A stretch of DNA of 64,000 nucleotides from Haloplasma contractile (GCA_016841945.1 JAENYC010000013.1:24987-88986), one strand, 5' to 3'; counted from the stretch's first letter, positions 33,758-43,731 are shown. Made by a program: numbers and translations. The notes: generated by a model not told the origin, from the sequence alone.

Positions 33758-36700
33758 TTATTTTTCTGTTACTTCAACAAAAACCAATCGATTAAATGTC
33801 CTATCAATACTAAAAATATAGATGGTACCATCAATCTCAATGATTTCACTTACTGGGTAGCCGGTATTAATTTCTGCATGTGGATTATATCCATTTTCAA
33901 CAGTTGCGATATAGATATATCCATTCGCTAGACCATAGTATACTAAATCAGTTGTTGTGTTAAAATACATGCCTCTAAACTCAAACCCTAAATCACCATC
34001 ATAACCCATTTCCGAATTTGTTTCAGAACTTGCATATGCATAATAGATTCCATTTGTTGAAAATAAATGGTCTTGATATGGTGATATAAATAGTTGATTA
34101 TCGATTTTATATTCCCCATGATAATCCTCATATTTTATCCCTAAACACTCTACACCATTTACCATATATTTTAAAATATCTGGTGGATGGTAACCCCGAC
34201 TAGGTCCATATAAGTAACCTGTGTTTTGATCTATTTTTAAATCCAGCTTATCATCTACTCTACAACTTGTTCCTAAAAATTCCATCGTGTCTTTATTATA
34301 TACATGTATATTCCCCGATTGTCCACTACCCGGACCAATATATAAAAGGTCGTTATAAATATTGATACTATAAGGATCTATATTAATATCAAATGTATCT
34401 GTTAGTGTAAAGGTATCTAAATCAACAATCACTATTTTTCCTATTTGATCTTCGCTCCTCCAGTTACTAGCGTGTCCTCCCATTAATATTGTCACATATA
34501 ATTTATTTCCATCCTTAAGCATGTGTTCAGGTTGTTTATCAAATACAATCTCTGTTGTACTATTATCTAATAAACTAAACTTTACTAATTTTTTATTTTC
34601 ATAATCGATATAGTAGAATGCATTTCTATCTATATCAAGTTCAACATCTGTTACATCAGCATTAATATTAATAGGTGATACATTATACTCTAAATTGGCA
34701 AGTTCCACTGTAATGAATGTCGTTTTGTAACTTGTATTCCCTTTACTATCAGTCGCTTTATATACAACTTCATAATCCCCTATTTTACTCGGATTTACTT
34801 TGCTTTCAAATAACTCACAACTAACTTCTCCATCTACGTTATCAATTGCTGTACAACCTGCAGGTGAATAAGAATCTCCAACATTAATACTTGTTGGCTC
34901 ATCATTTATAGTAATTTCTGGCCCTATATCATCAATCACATTGACAAAGAGCGTTAATTCCCTATCGACCTCTACATTTCCTATTTTTGTAACATCATAT
35001 TTCACTTCATAGGTACCAACAGTAGATGTATCTAAATAATTACTGATGAGACTTAACTCATACAATCCACCTGTAACAGTATGAATATATTGTATAGGAT
35101 TAAAAGTTTCATCTTTACTAATATGAGTAACTAATTTTTCTTTCACCGTTTCAGAATCTATCACTGGATTTAATACCTCAATATACCGGTCAAATATATT
35201 AAACAATAAACCATCGCCATAATGTAATGCATCTGATATGCCTGAATAATACATCGCATATTCTACTTCATCATTACTATCAACAGTAACAATAATTTCA
35301 TCCATACTAAAATATCTTAATCCGTCTGTTTCATTGAAAGCAATATGATAAAACTCAAATCCTAATTCCTCAGTAACAAACGTGTCAAAATCAGCTTGAT
35401 TAGATAAATTAAAGACAACACCATTGCCACTATATATATCAGTACCATAACTTGATACTTTCAAACTACTTCTATTAAAACCATCATTCCCTCTAAATGC
35501 TTCAGATAATATTCCTCTATCTAAAGAGAAAACTTCAAAATTAGAAGCGTTATATTCTACTTCATAAATACGATTGGTGTAATCACTGTATAGTAAAGTT
35601 CCTCTATAATCAACACCACCAACACTATCAATTTTCATTCCACTGATTGGATTAAATGATTCAATTGCACAATAATGGTTTGAACCGTGAATAATATAAA
35701 CGATATTATCTATATCTACTACGATATCACCTGGATCAAAGCCTATATTAAACACATTATCAACTTCGATATTTTCTGCATCTACAACCGCAAATGCACC
35801 ATATTGTTCATCTATTGGCCAATAATATTTATGTTCTCCACCATATAAAGAAACATAAACTTTACCATTTCTTAAATAGATATGTTCTGGATATAATTCA
35901 AAAGGAACATGATGTAGCTCATGTGTATCATAATTATATGCATATAAATATTTAGAGTCTGATACAGTATAAAATATTTGATTATTTTCTTCGTCAACTA
36001 GGCTATCAACAATAATATCATCAGCATCAACGAGTGTTGTAGTAGGTTGTTTTACATCTTTATATAATACTTCATCAGGTATTGTTAATACAAAATGTTC
36101 GGTATTGTAATTCATCTCTTTATAAATAGCATAATCAAAAGAATAATTTAACTCTGAAGTCGACAATAGATGTAACCCTGAATCATCATCTTGTAATAAA
36201 TAATTTAATAATAAAGTATAATCATATTCTATTTCTAGTATCTTAGATAAACCTAAATTTGTTTTAATCTTTACGGTAATTAAATCATAATTTTCAGATA
36301 AAATATTAAATAACTCATCAGATTCAGTATCATATAATCCAAATAAATAAACTGTATCAATTATATCTGATACCATGCTTATACTAAAATTATCATTTGA
36401 TAATGGAATTTGAAATGTTTTAGAAGCACTATCATCTTCAATAGAATGAACCACAGTTATTCCATCTAATAAATTAGCCATTGTTTTGTCACCATAAAGA
36501 GATACTTCTTCTAAATATTCTTCTATTGAAATAACTTCATTCACCCATTCATAGTTTGTTTCAAAACTATAATTGTAAAAATTAATATTATACATATCAA
36601 AGTAGAAGTAAGATTCTAAATAATCTATCTCACCATTTATATCATATTCTTGATAAACATGAAATAGATTTTCTCCTGTATATTGATGAAAGTAATACTC

Positions 36701-37198
36701 GTAATCTGAGTTTGACTGCAGATGGTCAGTTCCGTTATAAGACACATCATTTATAGTACTGTATCTTAAATATTCTGCATTATTTGTATTATTCAATAAT
36801 TGATATAGATTAGAACGATAGTTATATGGAGTTCCTGTCTTCTCATTGACTGTGATTTCTAAGACATAACTCACAGAATATTCATCCTCAAAACTTAAAA
36901 TAAACTCTACAGTATAATTTCCAATTTCTTCAAAATATAACTCACCTTCAAGCTCAGTTACTATTTCAATATCAAACTCTAAATCTGAAGTTAAAATTAA
37001 GTATTCAGAAAAATCAGGTACTTCATCATCAACTTCAAAGACTGTTTCTAGTTCTTTATTAATTGAAGCATAATCACTAAAAGAGACTCCTTCTTCTGTC
37101 GTTATAGTACTATCAGTTGTAGTACTTTTTTGAAATAAATCACAACTCGCTAACAATAAAAATAAAGTTATTATAAACACAAATTTTAATACCTTCAT
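33758..37198 (-). CDS. Giant lipoprotein with internal repeat and Ig-like domain
   Basis: ATG 37198 follows GGGGG; an in-frame Met seven codons upstream has no site. The product is 1146 residues. Signal peptide with lipobox LASC, Cys19. The segment PEHIYLRNGKVYVSLYGG (~440) and PEHMLKDGNKLYVTILMGG (~900) show that the region is duplicated inside the protein, with DPGDIVV and DPYSINI as matching strands; this is a beta-propeller-like unit on each side of a DUF5011 Ig-like domain (GPEITINDEPTSINVGDSYS). Such lipoproteins are anchored outside and may bind polymers or other cells. It is transcribed ahead of its paralogue (36 bp gap) and they arose by tandem duplication. Confidence 0.75.
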   Translation of the reverse strand: MKVLKFVFIITLFLLLASCDLFQKSTTTDSTITTEEGVSFSDYASINKELETVFEVDDEVPDFSEYLILTSDLEFDIEIVTELEGELYFEEIGNYTVEFILSFEDEYSVSYVLEITVNEKTGTPYNYRSNLYQLLNNTNNAEYLRYSTINDVSYNGTDHLQSNSDYEYYFHQYTGENLFHVYQEYDINGEIDYLESYFYFDMYNINFYNYSFETNYEWVNEVISIEEYLEEVSLYGDKTMANLLDGITVVHSIEDDSASKTFQIPLSNDNFSISMVSDIIDTVYLFGLYDTESDELFNILSENYDLITVKIKTNLGLSKILEIEYDYTLLLNYLLQDDDSGLHLLSTSELNYSFDYAIYKEMNYNTEHFVLTIPDEVLYKDVKQPTTTLVDADDIIVDSLVDEENNQIFYTVSDSKYLYAYNYDTHELHHVPFELYPEHIYLRNGKVYVSLYGGEHKYYWPIDEQYGAFAVVDAENIEVDNVFNIGFDPGDIVVDIDNIVYIIHGSNHYCAIESFNPISGMKIDSVGGVDYRGTLLYSDYTNRIYEVEYNASNFEVFSLDRGILSEAFRGNDGFNRSSLKVSSYGTDIYSGNGVVFNLSNQADFDTFVTEELGFEFYHIAFNETDGLRYFSMDEIIVTVDSNDEVEYAMYYSGISDALHYGDGLLFNIFDRYIEVLNPVIDSETVKEKLVTHISKDETFNPIQYIHTVTGGLYELSLISNYLDTSTVGTYEVKYDVTKIGNVEVDRELTLFVNVIDDIGPEITINDEPTSINVGDSYSPAGCTAIDNVDGEVSCELFESKVNPSKIGDYEVVYKATDSKGNTSYKTTFITVELANLEYNVSPININADVTDVELDIDRNAFYYIDYENKKLVKFSLLDNSTTEIVFDKQPEHMLKDGNKLYVTILMGGHASNWRSEDQIGKIVIVDLDTFTLTDTFDINIDPYSINIYNDLLYIGPGSGQSGNIHVYNKDTMEFLGTSCRVDDKLDLKIDQNTGYLYGPSRGYHPPDILKYMVNGVECLGIKYEDYHGEYKIDNQLFISPYQDHLFSTNGIYYAYASSETNSEMGYDGDLGFEFRGMYFNTTTDLVYYGLANGYIYIATVENGYNPHAEINTGYPVSEIIEIDGTIYIFSIDRTFNRLVFVEVTEK

Positions 37199-37393
37199 TT
37201 TTCCCCCTTGTAAAACCATATTTTTAAGATATAGATAATATAATTATATCAGTTATCATTAACGATTAGAATATATTTTTTAAATTATATTAATAATCTC
37301 TATATATAAGTTCCTAAATACTAAATTTCATATTAATTTTGTCAAACTAATATACAAATCGAGAATTAGAAAAGAAAATGCTTTGTTTCTTCA

Positions 37394-38218
37394 TTATTCA
37401 TTAAGCAACGTGAATATTTCTAGGTTATCATTTTCTAAAGCTATTTCTATCGCTCTTCGACCATCATCATTCCTTAATTCTTTATTAGCTTCATTATTTA
37501 ATAAATACATGACAACTTCTTTAGCATTACTTCTACAAGCAAACATTAGTGCTGTATAACCTGAATCATTCTGTAAATTTATTGTTGCAATATCATGATC
37601 TAATAGATATTCTACTACTAATACATTGTTATTTACTGCTGCATAAAAAATTAAATTTCCATAACTACCTGTATTATGAACATTGCCTCCTTGTTCAATT
37701 AACCATATAATAAAGGTTAATTGTGCTTGATCTCTTTCAAAAGAATATTGGTTATAATAATTCTTCAGTGTTGCTGCAAGCGCATTTTCACCATTTCCAT
37801 TATTGCTTCTATAATTTATGTTAGCACCACTTTCAATTAAATACCTAGATATTTTCAATCTCATTTCATCATCTTGACAGCTTAATGCACTATTTAAAGG
37901 ACTTAATTGATTGACTGCATTTGTATTATTTACATTTGTACCATGATCAACTAATAACTTTACTGCCTCATAATTTTCTAAACAAGCTGCCGTATGTAAA
38001 GCAGGTATATCTCCTACACAGTCAATACATATTACATGTGTCTTGGCATCTATATTACCTCTTTTTTCTAACAAATACTCTAACCGTTTTAAATCATAAT
38101 TCTCAATAGCTCTTGTTAGTCTGATGGCATAATAATGATTATGATAAATAGATTGTATTAAATACACCATACTTATCAAACAAACAAAAATCAAAGACAG
38201 AAAAATATATTTTCTCAT
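37394..38218 (-). CDS. Ankyrin-repeat protein with signal anchor
   Basis: The product has 274 residues. A hydrophobic helix at ~4-22 (YIFLSLIFVCLISMVYLIQ) anchors it, then about six ankyrin repeats follow (GDIPALHTAACLENYEAVKLLVDHGTNVN; YGNLIFYAAVNNNVLVVEYLLDHD; SGYTALMFACRSNAKEVVMYLLNN; DDGRRAIEIALENDNLEIF). The first repeats hold several cysteines. The repeats probably mediate protein binding outside the membrane. GGAGG precedes the ATG. It has no operon partner. Confidence 0.85.
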   Translation of the reverse strand: MRKYIFLSLIFVCLISMVYLIQSIYHNHYYAIRLTRAIENYDLKRLEYLLEKRGNIDAKTHVICIDCVGDIPALHTAACLENYEAVKLLVDHGTNVNNTNAVNQLSPLNSALSCQDDEMRLKISRYLIESGANINYRSNNGNGENALAATLKNYYNQYSFERDQAQLTFIIWLIEQGGNVHNTGSYGNLIFYAAVNNNVLVVEYLLDHDIATINLQNDSGYTALMFACRSNAKEVVMYLLNNEANKELRNDDGRRAIEIALENDNLEIFTLLNE

Positions 38219-38279
38219 ATACTCTTTTCCTCCAAAATAACATGTTTATTTAATTATAGCATAATTTTCAAAAAAAAAT

Positions 38280-38304
38280 CTGAAAGTCTAATCTAGACTC
38301 TCAG
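38280..38304. terminator. Terminator after the small membrane protein
   Basis: CTGA-AAGTCTA and TAGACT-CTCAG pair; an A-run before and T-run after make it bidirectional. It ends the leftward transcript of the 38315 gene. Confidence 0.7.
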
Positions 38305-38314
38305 TTTTTTATTC

Positions 38315-38512
38315 TTACTTGTTAAATGATTGTAAATTAATCCCTATATAACCTGTTATAAAAAGACATGCACCAACTATAGAAGTAGGAATTAAGGATA
38401 TTAAGTCAAAAATATTACTATCAATTGCTAGAATAGCTATAATGATTAAAATCAATAGTCCTAAAATGGTTGTCACAATATTACTCATATATATCATTTT
38501 TTTATTATTCAA
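38315..38512 (-). CDS. Small two-helix membrane protein
   Basis: A TTG start at 38512 has AGGAG nine bases upstream. The product is 65 residues with two hydrophobic helices (ITLGLLILIIIAILAI-like at ~11-30 and LISLIPTSIVGACLFITGYIGI at ~37-58). It has no motif. It lies between the ankyrin gene and the SPFH operon and has its own terminator. Confidence 0.6.
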   Translation of the reverse strand: MNNKKMIYMSNIVTTILGLLILIIIAILAIDSNIFDLISLIPTSIVGACLFITGYIGINLQSFNK

Positions 38513-38547
38513 TTTGCTTTTCTCCTTTAATATTATTTTAACTAAAA

Positions 38548-38575
38548 AAGGGGGAAATCTCCCCCTTAATTTTGT
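38548..38575 (-). terminator. Terminator of the NfeD-SPFH operon
   Basis: AAGGGGG and CCCCCTT pair across AAATCT; on the minus strand a T-run follows. Confidence 0.85.
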
Positions 38576-38580
38576 TTTTA

Positions 38581-39531
38581 CTATTCTTTATTTTTTTCTT
38601 CTTGTTCTTCTTCAATAATTGTATCTTTTCTTGCTAATTCAGAAACACTGGTGACTAAACTCGCAAGGTTTTGAATATCTGATGGCACAATAATTTTTGT
38701 TGCTTTACCATCTGCTGCTTTTATAAACGCTTCATATGATTTTAGCGTTAAAACTTGTTCTGTTGGTTTTGCAAGATTTAATTTCTTTAAACCTTCTGCA
38801 GTTGCAGTTTGTACTTTAAGAATTGCTTCAGATTGCCCTTCAGCACGACGGATTTGCGCTTCTTTATCTGCTTCTGCGGTTAATATTTTAGCGCGTTTTT
38901 CCCCTTCAGCCAATTTAATCGCAGCTTCTCTTTGACCATCGGCTTTAAGGATTGCAGCACGTCTTTCACGTTCTGCACGCATTTGTTTTTCCATTGCTTC
39001 TTGAATATCACGTGGTGGTAAGATGTTTTTAACTTCTACACGGTTAATTTTAATTCCCCATGGGTCAGTTGCTTCATCTAATATAACGCGCATTTTTGTA
39101 TTAATCACGTCACGTGATGTCAATGTTTCATCAAGTTCTAATTCACCGATAATATTACGTAATGTTGTTGCGGTTAAATTTTCAATCGCAACAATTGGTG
39201 AATTAACTCCATATGCATATAGCTTAGGGTCAGTGATTTGAAAATACACAACCGTATCGATTTGCATCGTAACATTATCACGTGTAATAACAGGCTGTGG
39301 ATTAAAATCTATTACCTGTTCTTTTAATAAAATCTTTTGAACAATTCTGTCTATTAATGGAAACTTCCAATGTAAACCATCATGCCATGTCGTTCTATAA
39401 GAACCAAATCGTTCAATAACATAAGCATAAGATTGGGGAACAATTCTAAATGAAAATACTGATATAACTGCGAATAACCCCACTACTGCTAATAAGAAAT
39501 AGAAAATGACAATTAAAATGTCTAAAAACAT
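38581..39531 (-). CDS. SPFH/band 7 (stomatin-like, QmcA-type) membrane protein
   Basis: The product has 316 residues: an N-terminal membrane helix (~2-26), then the SPFH domain with SVFSFRIVPQSYAYVIERFG, WKFPLIDRIVQKI and GELELDETLTSRDVIN, and a long Glu/Ala/Arg-rich coiled coil (~170-260, EKQMRAERERRAAILKADG). The layout matches QmcA/YbbK. These proteins assemble into membrane microdomain scaffolds. Its gene follows the NfeD gene by 55 bp, the classic pairing of NfeD with SPFH proteins, with which it forms a complex. Confidence 0.9.
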   Translation of the reverse strand: MFLDILIVIFYFLLAVVGLFAVISVFSFRIVPQSYAYVIERFGSYRTTWHDGLHWKFPLIDRIVQKILLKEQVIDFNPQPVITRDNVTMQIDTVVYFQITDPKLYAYGVNSPIVAIENLTATTLRNIIGELELDETLTSRDVINTKMRVILDEATDPWGIKINRVEVKNILPPRDIQEAMEKQMRAERERRAAILKADGQREAAIKLAEGEKRAKILTAEADKEAQIRRAEGQSEAILKVQTATAEGLKKLNLAKPTEQVLTLKSYEAFIKAADGKATKIIVPSDIQNLASLVTSVSELARKDTIIEEEQEEKNKE

Positions 39532-39586
39532 GTATGAATCCTCCTTATATTTTAATTTTTAAGGTTTACCCTTTTATATTATATGT

Positions 39587-40030
39587 CTAATTTTCATCCT
39601 GTTTTCGTACAATTAACTTCACACCACTAACTTCTATGATCTCAACTACTGAATTTTCTTCTATTGTCTCATTGTTTTCAGATTTTGCTGTCCAGTAATT
39701 ACCATCTACTTTTACTTCTCCATACTTAAATTCTTCAATCGTTCTTGTCACAATACATTTTTTTCCAATTAAAGAATTCACATTTGTTTTGATTGTTGTG
39801 GCTTTAAATTTCTTCACCGCATAATTTCTAATGGTAATTACCATTAAGATAGAAACACTTAAGAAAACAACTAATTGAATACCTACTTGATCTGGAAAAA
39901 TGATTGATACAAACATCGTCGCAATTGCACCTAATGCAAACCAAATCGTAATTAAATTAAATGTTGTGGCTTCAATCACAATTAATAAGATGGCAATTAA
40001 AAACCAAACCAAAGGAACAATCCATTCCAA
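39587..40030 (-). CDS. NfeD-family membrane protein
   Basis: The TTG at 40030 has AGGTG spaced six bases upstream, giving 147 residues; an upstream ATG at 40069 adds 13 residues without a good site. Three helices lie at ~2-75 (WIVPLVWFLIAILLIVIEA, IWFALGAIATMFVSIIF, VFLSVSILMVITI), followed by the OB-fold NfeDC domain (SLIGKKCIVTRTIEEFKYGEVKVDGNYW). It has no serine-protease domain, so it is the short NfeD1b class that pairs with SPFH proteins, as here. Confidence 0.85.
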   Translation of the reverse strand: MEWIVPLVWFLIAILLIVIEATTFNLITIWFALGAIATMFVSIIFPDQVGIQLVVFLSVSILMVITIRNYAVKKFKATTIKTNVNSLIGKKCIVTRTIEEFKYGEVKVDGNYWTAKSENNETIEENSVVEIIEVSGVKLIVRKQDEN

Positions 40031-40152
40031 CGCATTCACCTCGCATTCTTTATTCTTCTTTACTGACATTATATGTTTTTTTTTATTAATAATCTATCAT
40101 TTTGAATATTAGATGAAAATTAGCCAATCTGTTTTGATTTTTCATTTAATAT

Positions 40153-41373
40153 TCAAGTCATATAGGTTTCTAATAATTCTAATGCTTTTTTATATTTTTT
40201 ATTTTCTTTGTAGTATTGATACATATCATTTAATATAAATAGATTAATTGTTTCAGAGAGATGACTTAATTTAGGTTCAATCTCTTTTTCAAAATACTCT
40301 TCTTTATACTCTTCTCGTTGATAAAGATTTATGATTAACTGATAATCCTTATTTTTTAATTGAATATCATCTTTTTGACCTAATTTATGTTCAATCACAT
40401 ACTTAATAAGCATGGCTCTTTCAGTTTTCTTTATTTTAAGTGCTTTATTTATAATATTTAGTGCTTTATCAACTTGATTCACTAAATATAGACCCACTGA
40501 TAATAAATTGTAATTATTTATTATTAAATGATTTTTATTTGTTTTTTGGCTATATTTTAACGCTGTTGTTAAAAAATTTAACCCATCATGATAATACTTA
40601 TTCTTTAAATTAATGAGCCCATAACAACGATATATGCTTTCTAATATTTCATCATTATGCGTATCAATAAATACATCTAATGCTTTACTTATGTAATCTA
40701 ATGCATAAATACATTGATTCATTTTTACATAATTATACGCAATATCAATATAAACGATCGCATTATTTATTTTATTTTTATGCATATGTTCAATTGATAA
40801 TAAATAGTATTTATTAGCCTTGTCATAATCATCAATTAAATGGTAGAATATCCCTAGGTAATGTAGGGTTATAATAAGAAACTTTGGCGGTAAAATATCA
40901 AGATTATTTTCTACATCTGAAACAATATACTTGGCTTCTTCAATATCATGACTTAATATTGAAAGAATAAATTCTAAAGCATAATTATAATGGGTATAAA
41001 TAATATGTTTTTTAAAAATATTTTGGCACTTATTTATTAATAAGACATATTCATTATAGTTAATAACTAAATCATCATCATTTTGATAAGTTAAGACATT
41101 TTCAAAATAGGTTTCAAACAATACATACTCTTTTGTCGATACCTTTTCTAAATTTAATCTGAGTTTTTTTAAAAAAGCATCATATATTTCTTGATCCTTT
41201 AAAATCTCACCATGTTCTAATCTCGATAACTGCGCTTGTGAACAAATATTCTTACAAAAATTCACTTGTTTATACTCTTCTTTATCCTTTGCTTGACTTC
41301 GAAAATAAAGATTTCTATAATAGTGAATTAAATGCCCTAATTGTTTTTTTTCTATATCGTTTATTCTTTTCAT
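40153..41373 (-). CDS. XRE/TPR-type regulator (Rgg/PlcR-like)
   Basis: ATG 41373 has AGGTG before it; an in-frame ATG at 41535 runs inside the divergent gene. The product is 406 residues. Residues 1-68 form a helix-turn-helix (LGHLIHYYRNL ... ICSQAQLSRLEHGE, the XRE signature), and ~90-400 form TPR-like helical repeats (LLYHLIDDYDKANKYYLLSIEH, IDIAYNYVKMNQCIYALDYISKALDV). This is the architecture of peptide-sensing regulators. The start is 40 bp from the divergent MntP-like gene, so it may control it. No short peptide gene is evident next door. Confidence 0.75.
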   Translation of the reverse strand: MKRINDIEKKQLGHLIHYYRNLYFRSQAKDKEEYKQVNFCKNICSQAQLSRLEHGEILKDQEIYDAFLKKLRLNLEKVSTKEYVLFETYFENVLTYQNDDDLVINYNEYVLLINKCQNIFKKHIIYTHYNYALEFILSILSHDIEEAKYIVSDVENNLDILPPKFLIITLHYLGIFYHLIDDYDKANKYYLLSIEHMHKNKINNAIVYIDIAYNYVKMNQCIYALDYISKALDVFIDTHNDEILESIYRCYGLINLKNKYYHDGLNFLTTALKYSQKTNKNHLIINNYNLLSVGLYLVNQVDKALNIINKALKIKKTERAMLIKYVIEHKLGQKDDIQLKNKDYQLIINLYQREEYKEEYFEKEIEPKLSHLSETINLFILNDMYQYYKENKKYKKALELLETYMT

Positions 41374-41413
41374 CTTATCACCTAACTTTATAATAAGAAA
41401 TGAGGAAAACATC

Positions 41414-41986
41414 ATGTCTAATTTTTTTATCTCAATTGTATATGGAATATCAATCGGTTTAGCTTTAAGCGTTGATGCCTTTATGCTTAGTCTCATATAT
41501 GGTTCAACTTTTAAAAGAAAAATCGAATCGATCACAACAAGTATAATCGTTGGTTTTTTTCATTTTTTTATGCCGTTACTAGGTTATTTTTTAGCTTTAT
41601 TTGTATTTACTCAAGTTAATTTAAAAACTTACTTAGAGGATAAAATTAATTTTATTGCCTTTATCATCTTATGCATATTAGGTTTCATGATGCTAATTAA
41701 AAAAGACAACAAAGACACTTCTTTTAATATCACTAAGTTCATCAATAAATGTCTTTTCGCATTTTCCGTTAGTATTGATAGTTTCTTAGCAGGTATAGCC
41801 TTTACCACACTCGATCACATCAACATTATCCTCGTAGCGTTTTTATTTGCGATTGTGAGTTTTACACTTACTCTACTCGCATTATTAATTGGAAAGACAA
41901 CAGCGGATAGATTATTAAAAACCAATTTAGACTTTTATGCCGGTTTATTAATCATATTATTAGCGATTATCTCACTGTTTATCTAA
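41414..41986 (+). CDS. MntP-like cation (manganese) efflux protein
   Basis: The product has 190 residues and six hydrophobic helices in two similar halves, each with an Asp in the first helix: LALSVDAFMLSLIYGS and FAFSVSIDSFLAGIAF, as in MntP/YtaF (LysE superfamily). The Asp residues bind the cation. MntP exports Mn2+; YtaF relatives have other roles. GAGGAA precedes the ATG. It is divergent from the TPR regulator, with 40 bp between, and closed by the terminator at 42024. Confidence 0.7.
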   Translation: MSNFFISIVYGISIGLALSVDAFMLSLIYGSTFKRKIESITTSIIVGFFHFFMPLLGYFLALFVFTQVNLKTYLEDKINFIAFIILCILGFMMLIKKDNKDTSFNITKFINKCLFAFSVSIDSFLAGIAFTTLDHINIILVAFLFAIVSFTLTLLALLIGKTTADRLLKTNLDFYAGLLIILLAIISLFI

Positions 41987-42023
41987 TTATACTTTGTTTA
42001 TTCATAAATATCAAGAAATACTA

Positions 42024-42051
42024 AAAAACAGCACGTTTCGTGCTGTTTTTT
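42024..42051. terminator. Bidirectional terminator
   Basis: AAAAACAGCACG and CGTGCTGTTTTT pair with a TTT loop. It separates the convergent MntP-like and amidohydrolase genes. Confidence 0.95.
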
Positions 42052-42063
42052 ATATGTTATTAT

Positions 42064-43218
42064 TTACTTTTTATAAACGACATTTCCATTGACCATCGTT
42101 GTTATTACATAGTTTTGAATATTTAAAGCATCTCCACTCCATACAACGATATCAGCGTCTTTCCCTACTTCAAGTGATCCCACTTTATCATCTATACCTA
42201 AAATTTCAGCAGGATTGATGGTAATAGATTTAATCGCTTCATAGGCATCCATTCCAGAACCAACCGCATATGATGCACACATATTTAAATGATGAAGTGG
42301 AATAACAGGACAATCAGTCATAATCGCAACCTTCACTCCCGCTTCTTGTAATACTTTAGGAGTTTCAAATGTCTTTTCTTTTAATTCAAATTTAGAACGA
42401 TTTCCAAAACTAGGACCAATAATCGCAGGATAATTTTCCTTCGCTAATTCATTTGCGATTAAGTGTCCTTCTGTACAATGCTCTAAGGTTAATAATACAT
42501 CAAATTCCTTCACAATTCTGATAGACGTAAAAATATCATCTGCACGATGTGCATGTGCTTTTAATGGTACTTCTTTTTTAAGCACTGGAATAAGCGCTTC
42601 ATATTGTAAATTAAAGCCTGGTTTTTTAGAATCATCATCTGCTTTTTCTTTCTTCTCTAAATACTCTTTTGCTTTAAATAATGTATCGCGTAATTTCGCC
42701 GCCGTTGCCATTCTCGTTTCAGGCCCTTTTCCTTTATAACAACGTTTAGGGTTTTCACCAAAGGCACACTTCATCGCTGAGTAATCCTTTACAACCATAT
42801 CATCCACACGACCACCTGCCAATTTTATAATTGTAAATTGTCCCCCAATGACATTGGCAGAACCAGGCCCTGTTGATGCTGTTGTCACACCACCTTGTAA
42901 TGCTTCATATAAAGATATATCTCTTGGATTAATCGCATCGATTGCTCGAAGCTCTGGTGTAATAGGACTTGTCATTTCATTCCCATCATTACCTTCAAAA
43001 CCAATTCCTTCTTCAAACATACCAATATGACAATGAGCATCAATAAATCCTGGATATACATATCTATCCGTTGCATCAATGACTTCTACATCGTCATCCA
43101 CTTCAATATTTGCTTCGATTTTTACAATTTTTGTCCCTTCGATTAAGATATCAACATTTTCTAAAATCCCTTGAGCACCCATTGTAAATACTTTTTTCGC
43201 ATTTTTAACTAATTTCAT
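42064..43218 (-). CDS. Amidohydrolase (imidazolonepropionase/dihydroorotase-like)
   Basis: The product has 384 residues. Metal-binding motif DAHCHIG (~60-66), then the barrel with LKAHAHRADD, LTLEHCTEGH and IMTDCPV (~310, the conserved Asp), and the C-terminal SLEVGKDADIVVWSGD typical of cyclic amidohydrolases. These enzymes hydrolyse amide or imide bonds in ring compounds using one or two metal ions. The exact substrate cannot be told. Its ribosome binding site is GAGAAGAG. It ends at the 42024 terminator. Confidence 0.85.
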   Translation of the reverse strand: MKLVKNAKKVFTMGAQGILENVDILIEGTKIVKIEANIEVDDDVEVIDATDRYVYPGFIDAHCHIGMFEEGIGFEGNDGNEMTSPITPELRAIDAINPRDISLYEALQGGVTTASTGPGSANVIGGQFTIIKLAGGRVDDMVVKDYSAMKCAFGENPKRCYKGKGPETRMATAAKLRDTLFKAKEYLEKKEKADDDSKKPGFNLQYEALIPVLKKEVPLKAHAHRADDIFTSIRIVKEFDVLLTLEHCTEGHLIANELAKENYPAIIGPSFGNRSKFELKEKTFETPKVLQEAGVKVAIMTDCPVIPLHHLNMCASYAVGSGMDAYEAIKSITINPAEILGIDDKVGSLEVGKDADIVVWSGDALNIQNYVITTMVNGNVVYKK

Positions 43219-43284
43219 TCTCTTCTCTCCTAATCATTATTATTTCACACAACTAAATTATATCATAAAATAGTTTATTTTAAA

Positions 43285-43731
43285 CTATTTATTCACTTTG
43301 TGCGTAATTTCATTTGTTACTTTCTTTAAATCACTCAGTAAAAATTCTGGTTTGAAATTTAAATTAAGAATTTCTTTAAAAGAAATAAAGTGATAATTTT
43401 TTCTACTATATTTATTCATATCCATTTCTTCTTTTTGTTTATCATCTATTTCACATAGGTAAACAAATAGAAGTTCATGATACTCATCATCTTCATAATC
43501 AAAGAAATTTTCATTAATCGATAATAATTTAGATATCTTCACTTGAAGATTTAATTGTTCATAGATAGCCCTTTTAATGGCTACCTCAGTGGTCTCTCCA
43601 AAGTGTACACGTCCCCCTGGAAGTGTATAATAATTGACATCATTTGATAACAATATCTTATCTTCGTTTTTAATGACCGATGCTACACGCAAATTAAAGC
43701 ACTTATGATCATGTCTAAAATTAATATCCAT
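43285..43731 (-). CDS. Nudix-family protein with altered catalytic box
   Basis: The product has 148 residues. The box reads GGRVHFGETTEVAIKRAIYEQLNL at ~34-57. The Gly-x5-Glu portion is normal but the usual Arg-Glu-x-x-Glu-Glu is Arg-Ala-x-x-Glu-Gln, so two metal-binding glutamates are changed. The protein may have lost or altered catalysis and may act as a binding protein. AAGGAG precedes the ATG. It lies 15 bp from the U32 peptidase gene on the same strand and may be coupled to it. Confidence 0.75.
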   Translation of the reverse strand: MDINFRHDHKCFNLRVASVIKNEDKILLSNDVNYYTLPGGRVHFGETTEVAIKRAIYEQLNLQVKISKLLSINENFFDYEDDEYHELLFVYLCEIDDKQKEEMDMNKYSRKNYHFISFKEILNLNFKPEFLLSDLKKVTNEITHKVNK

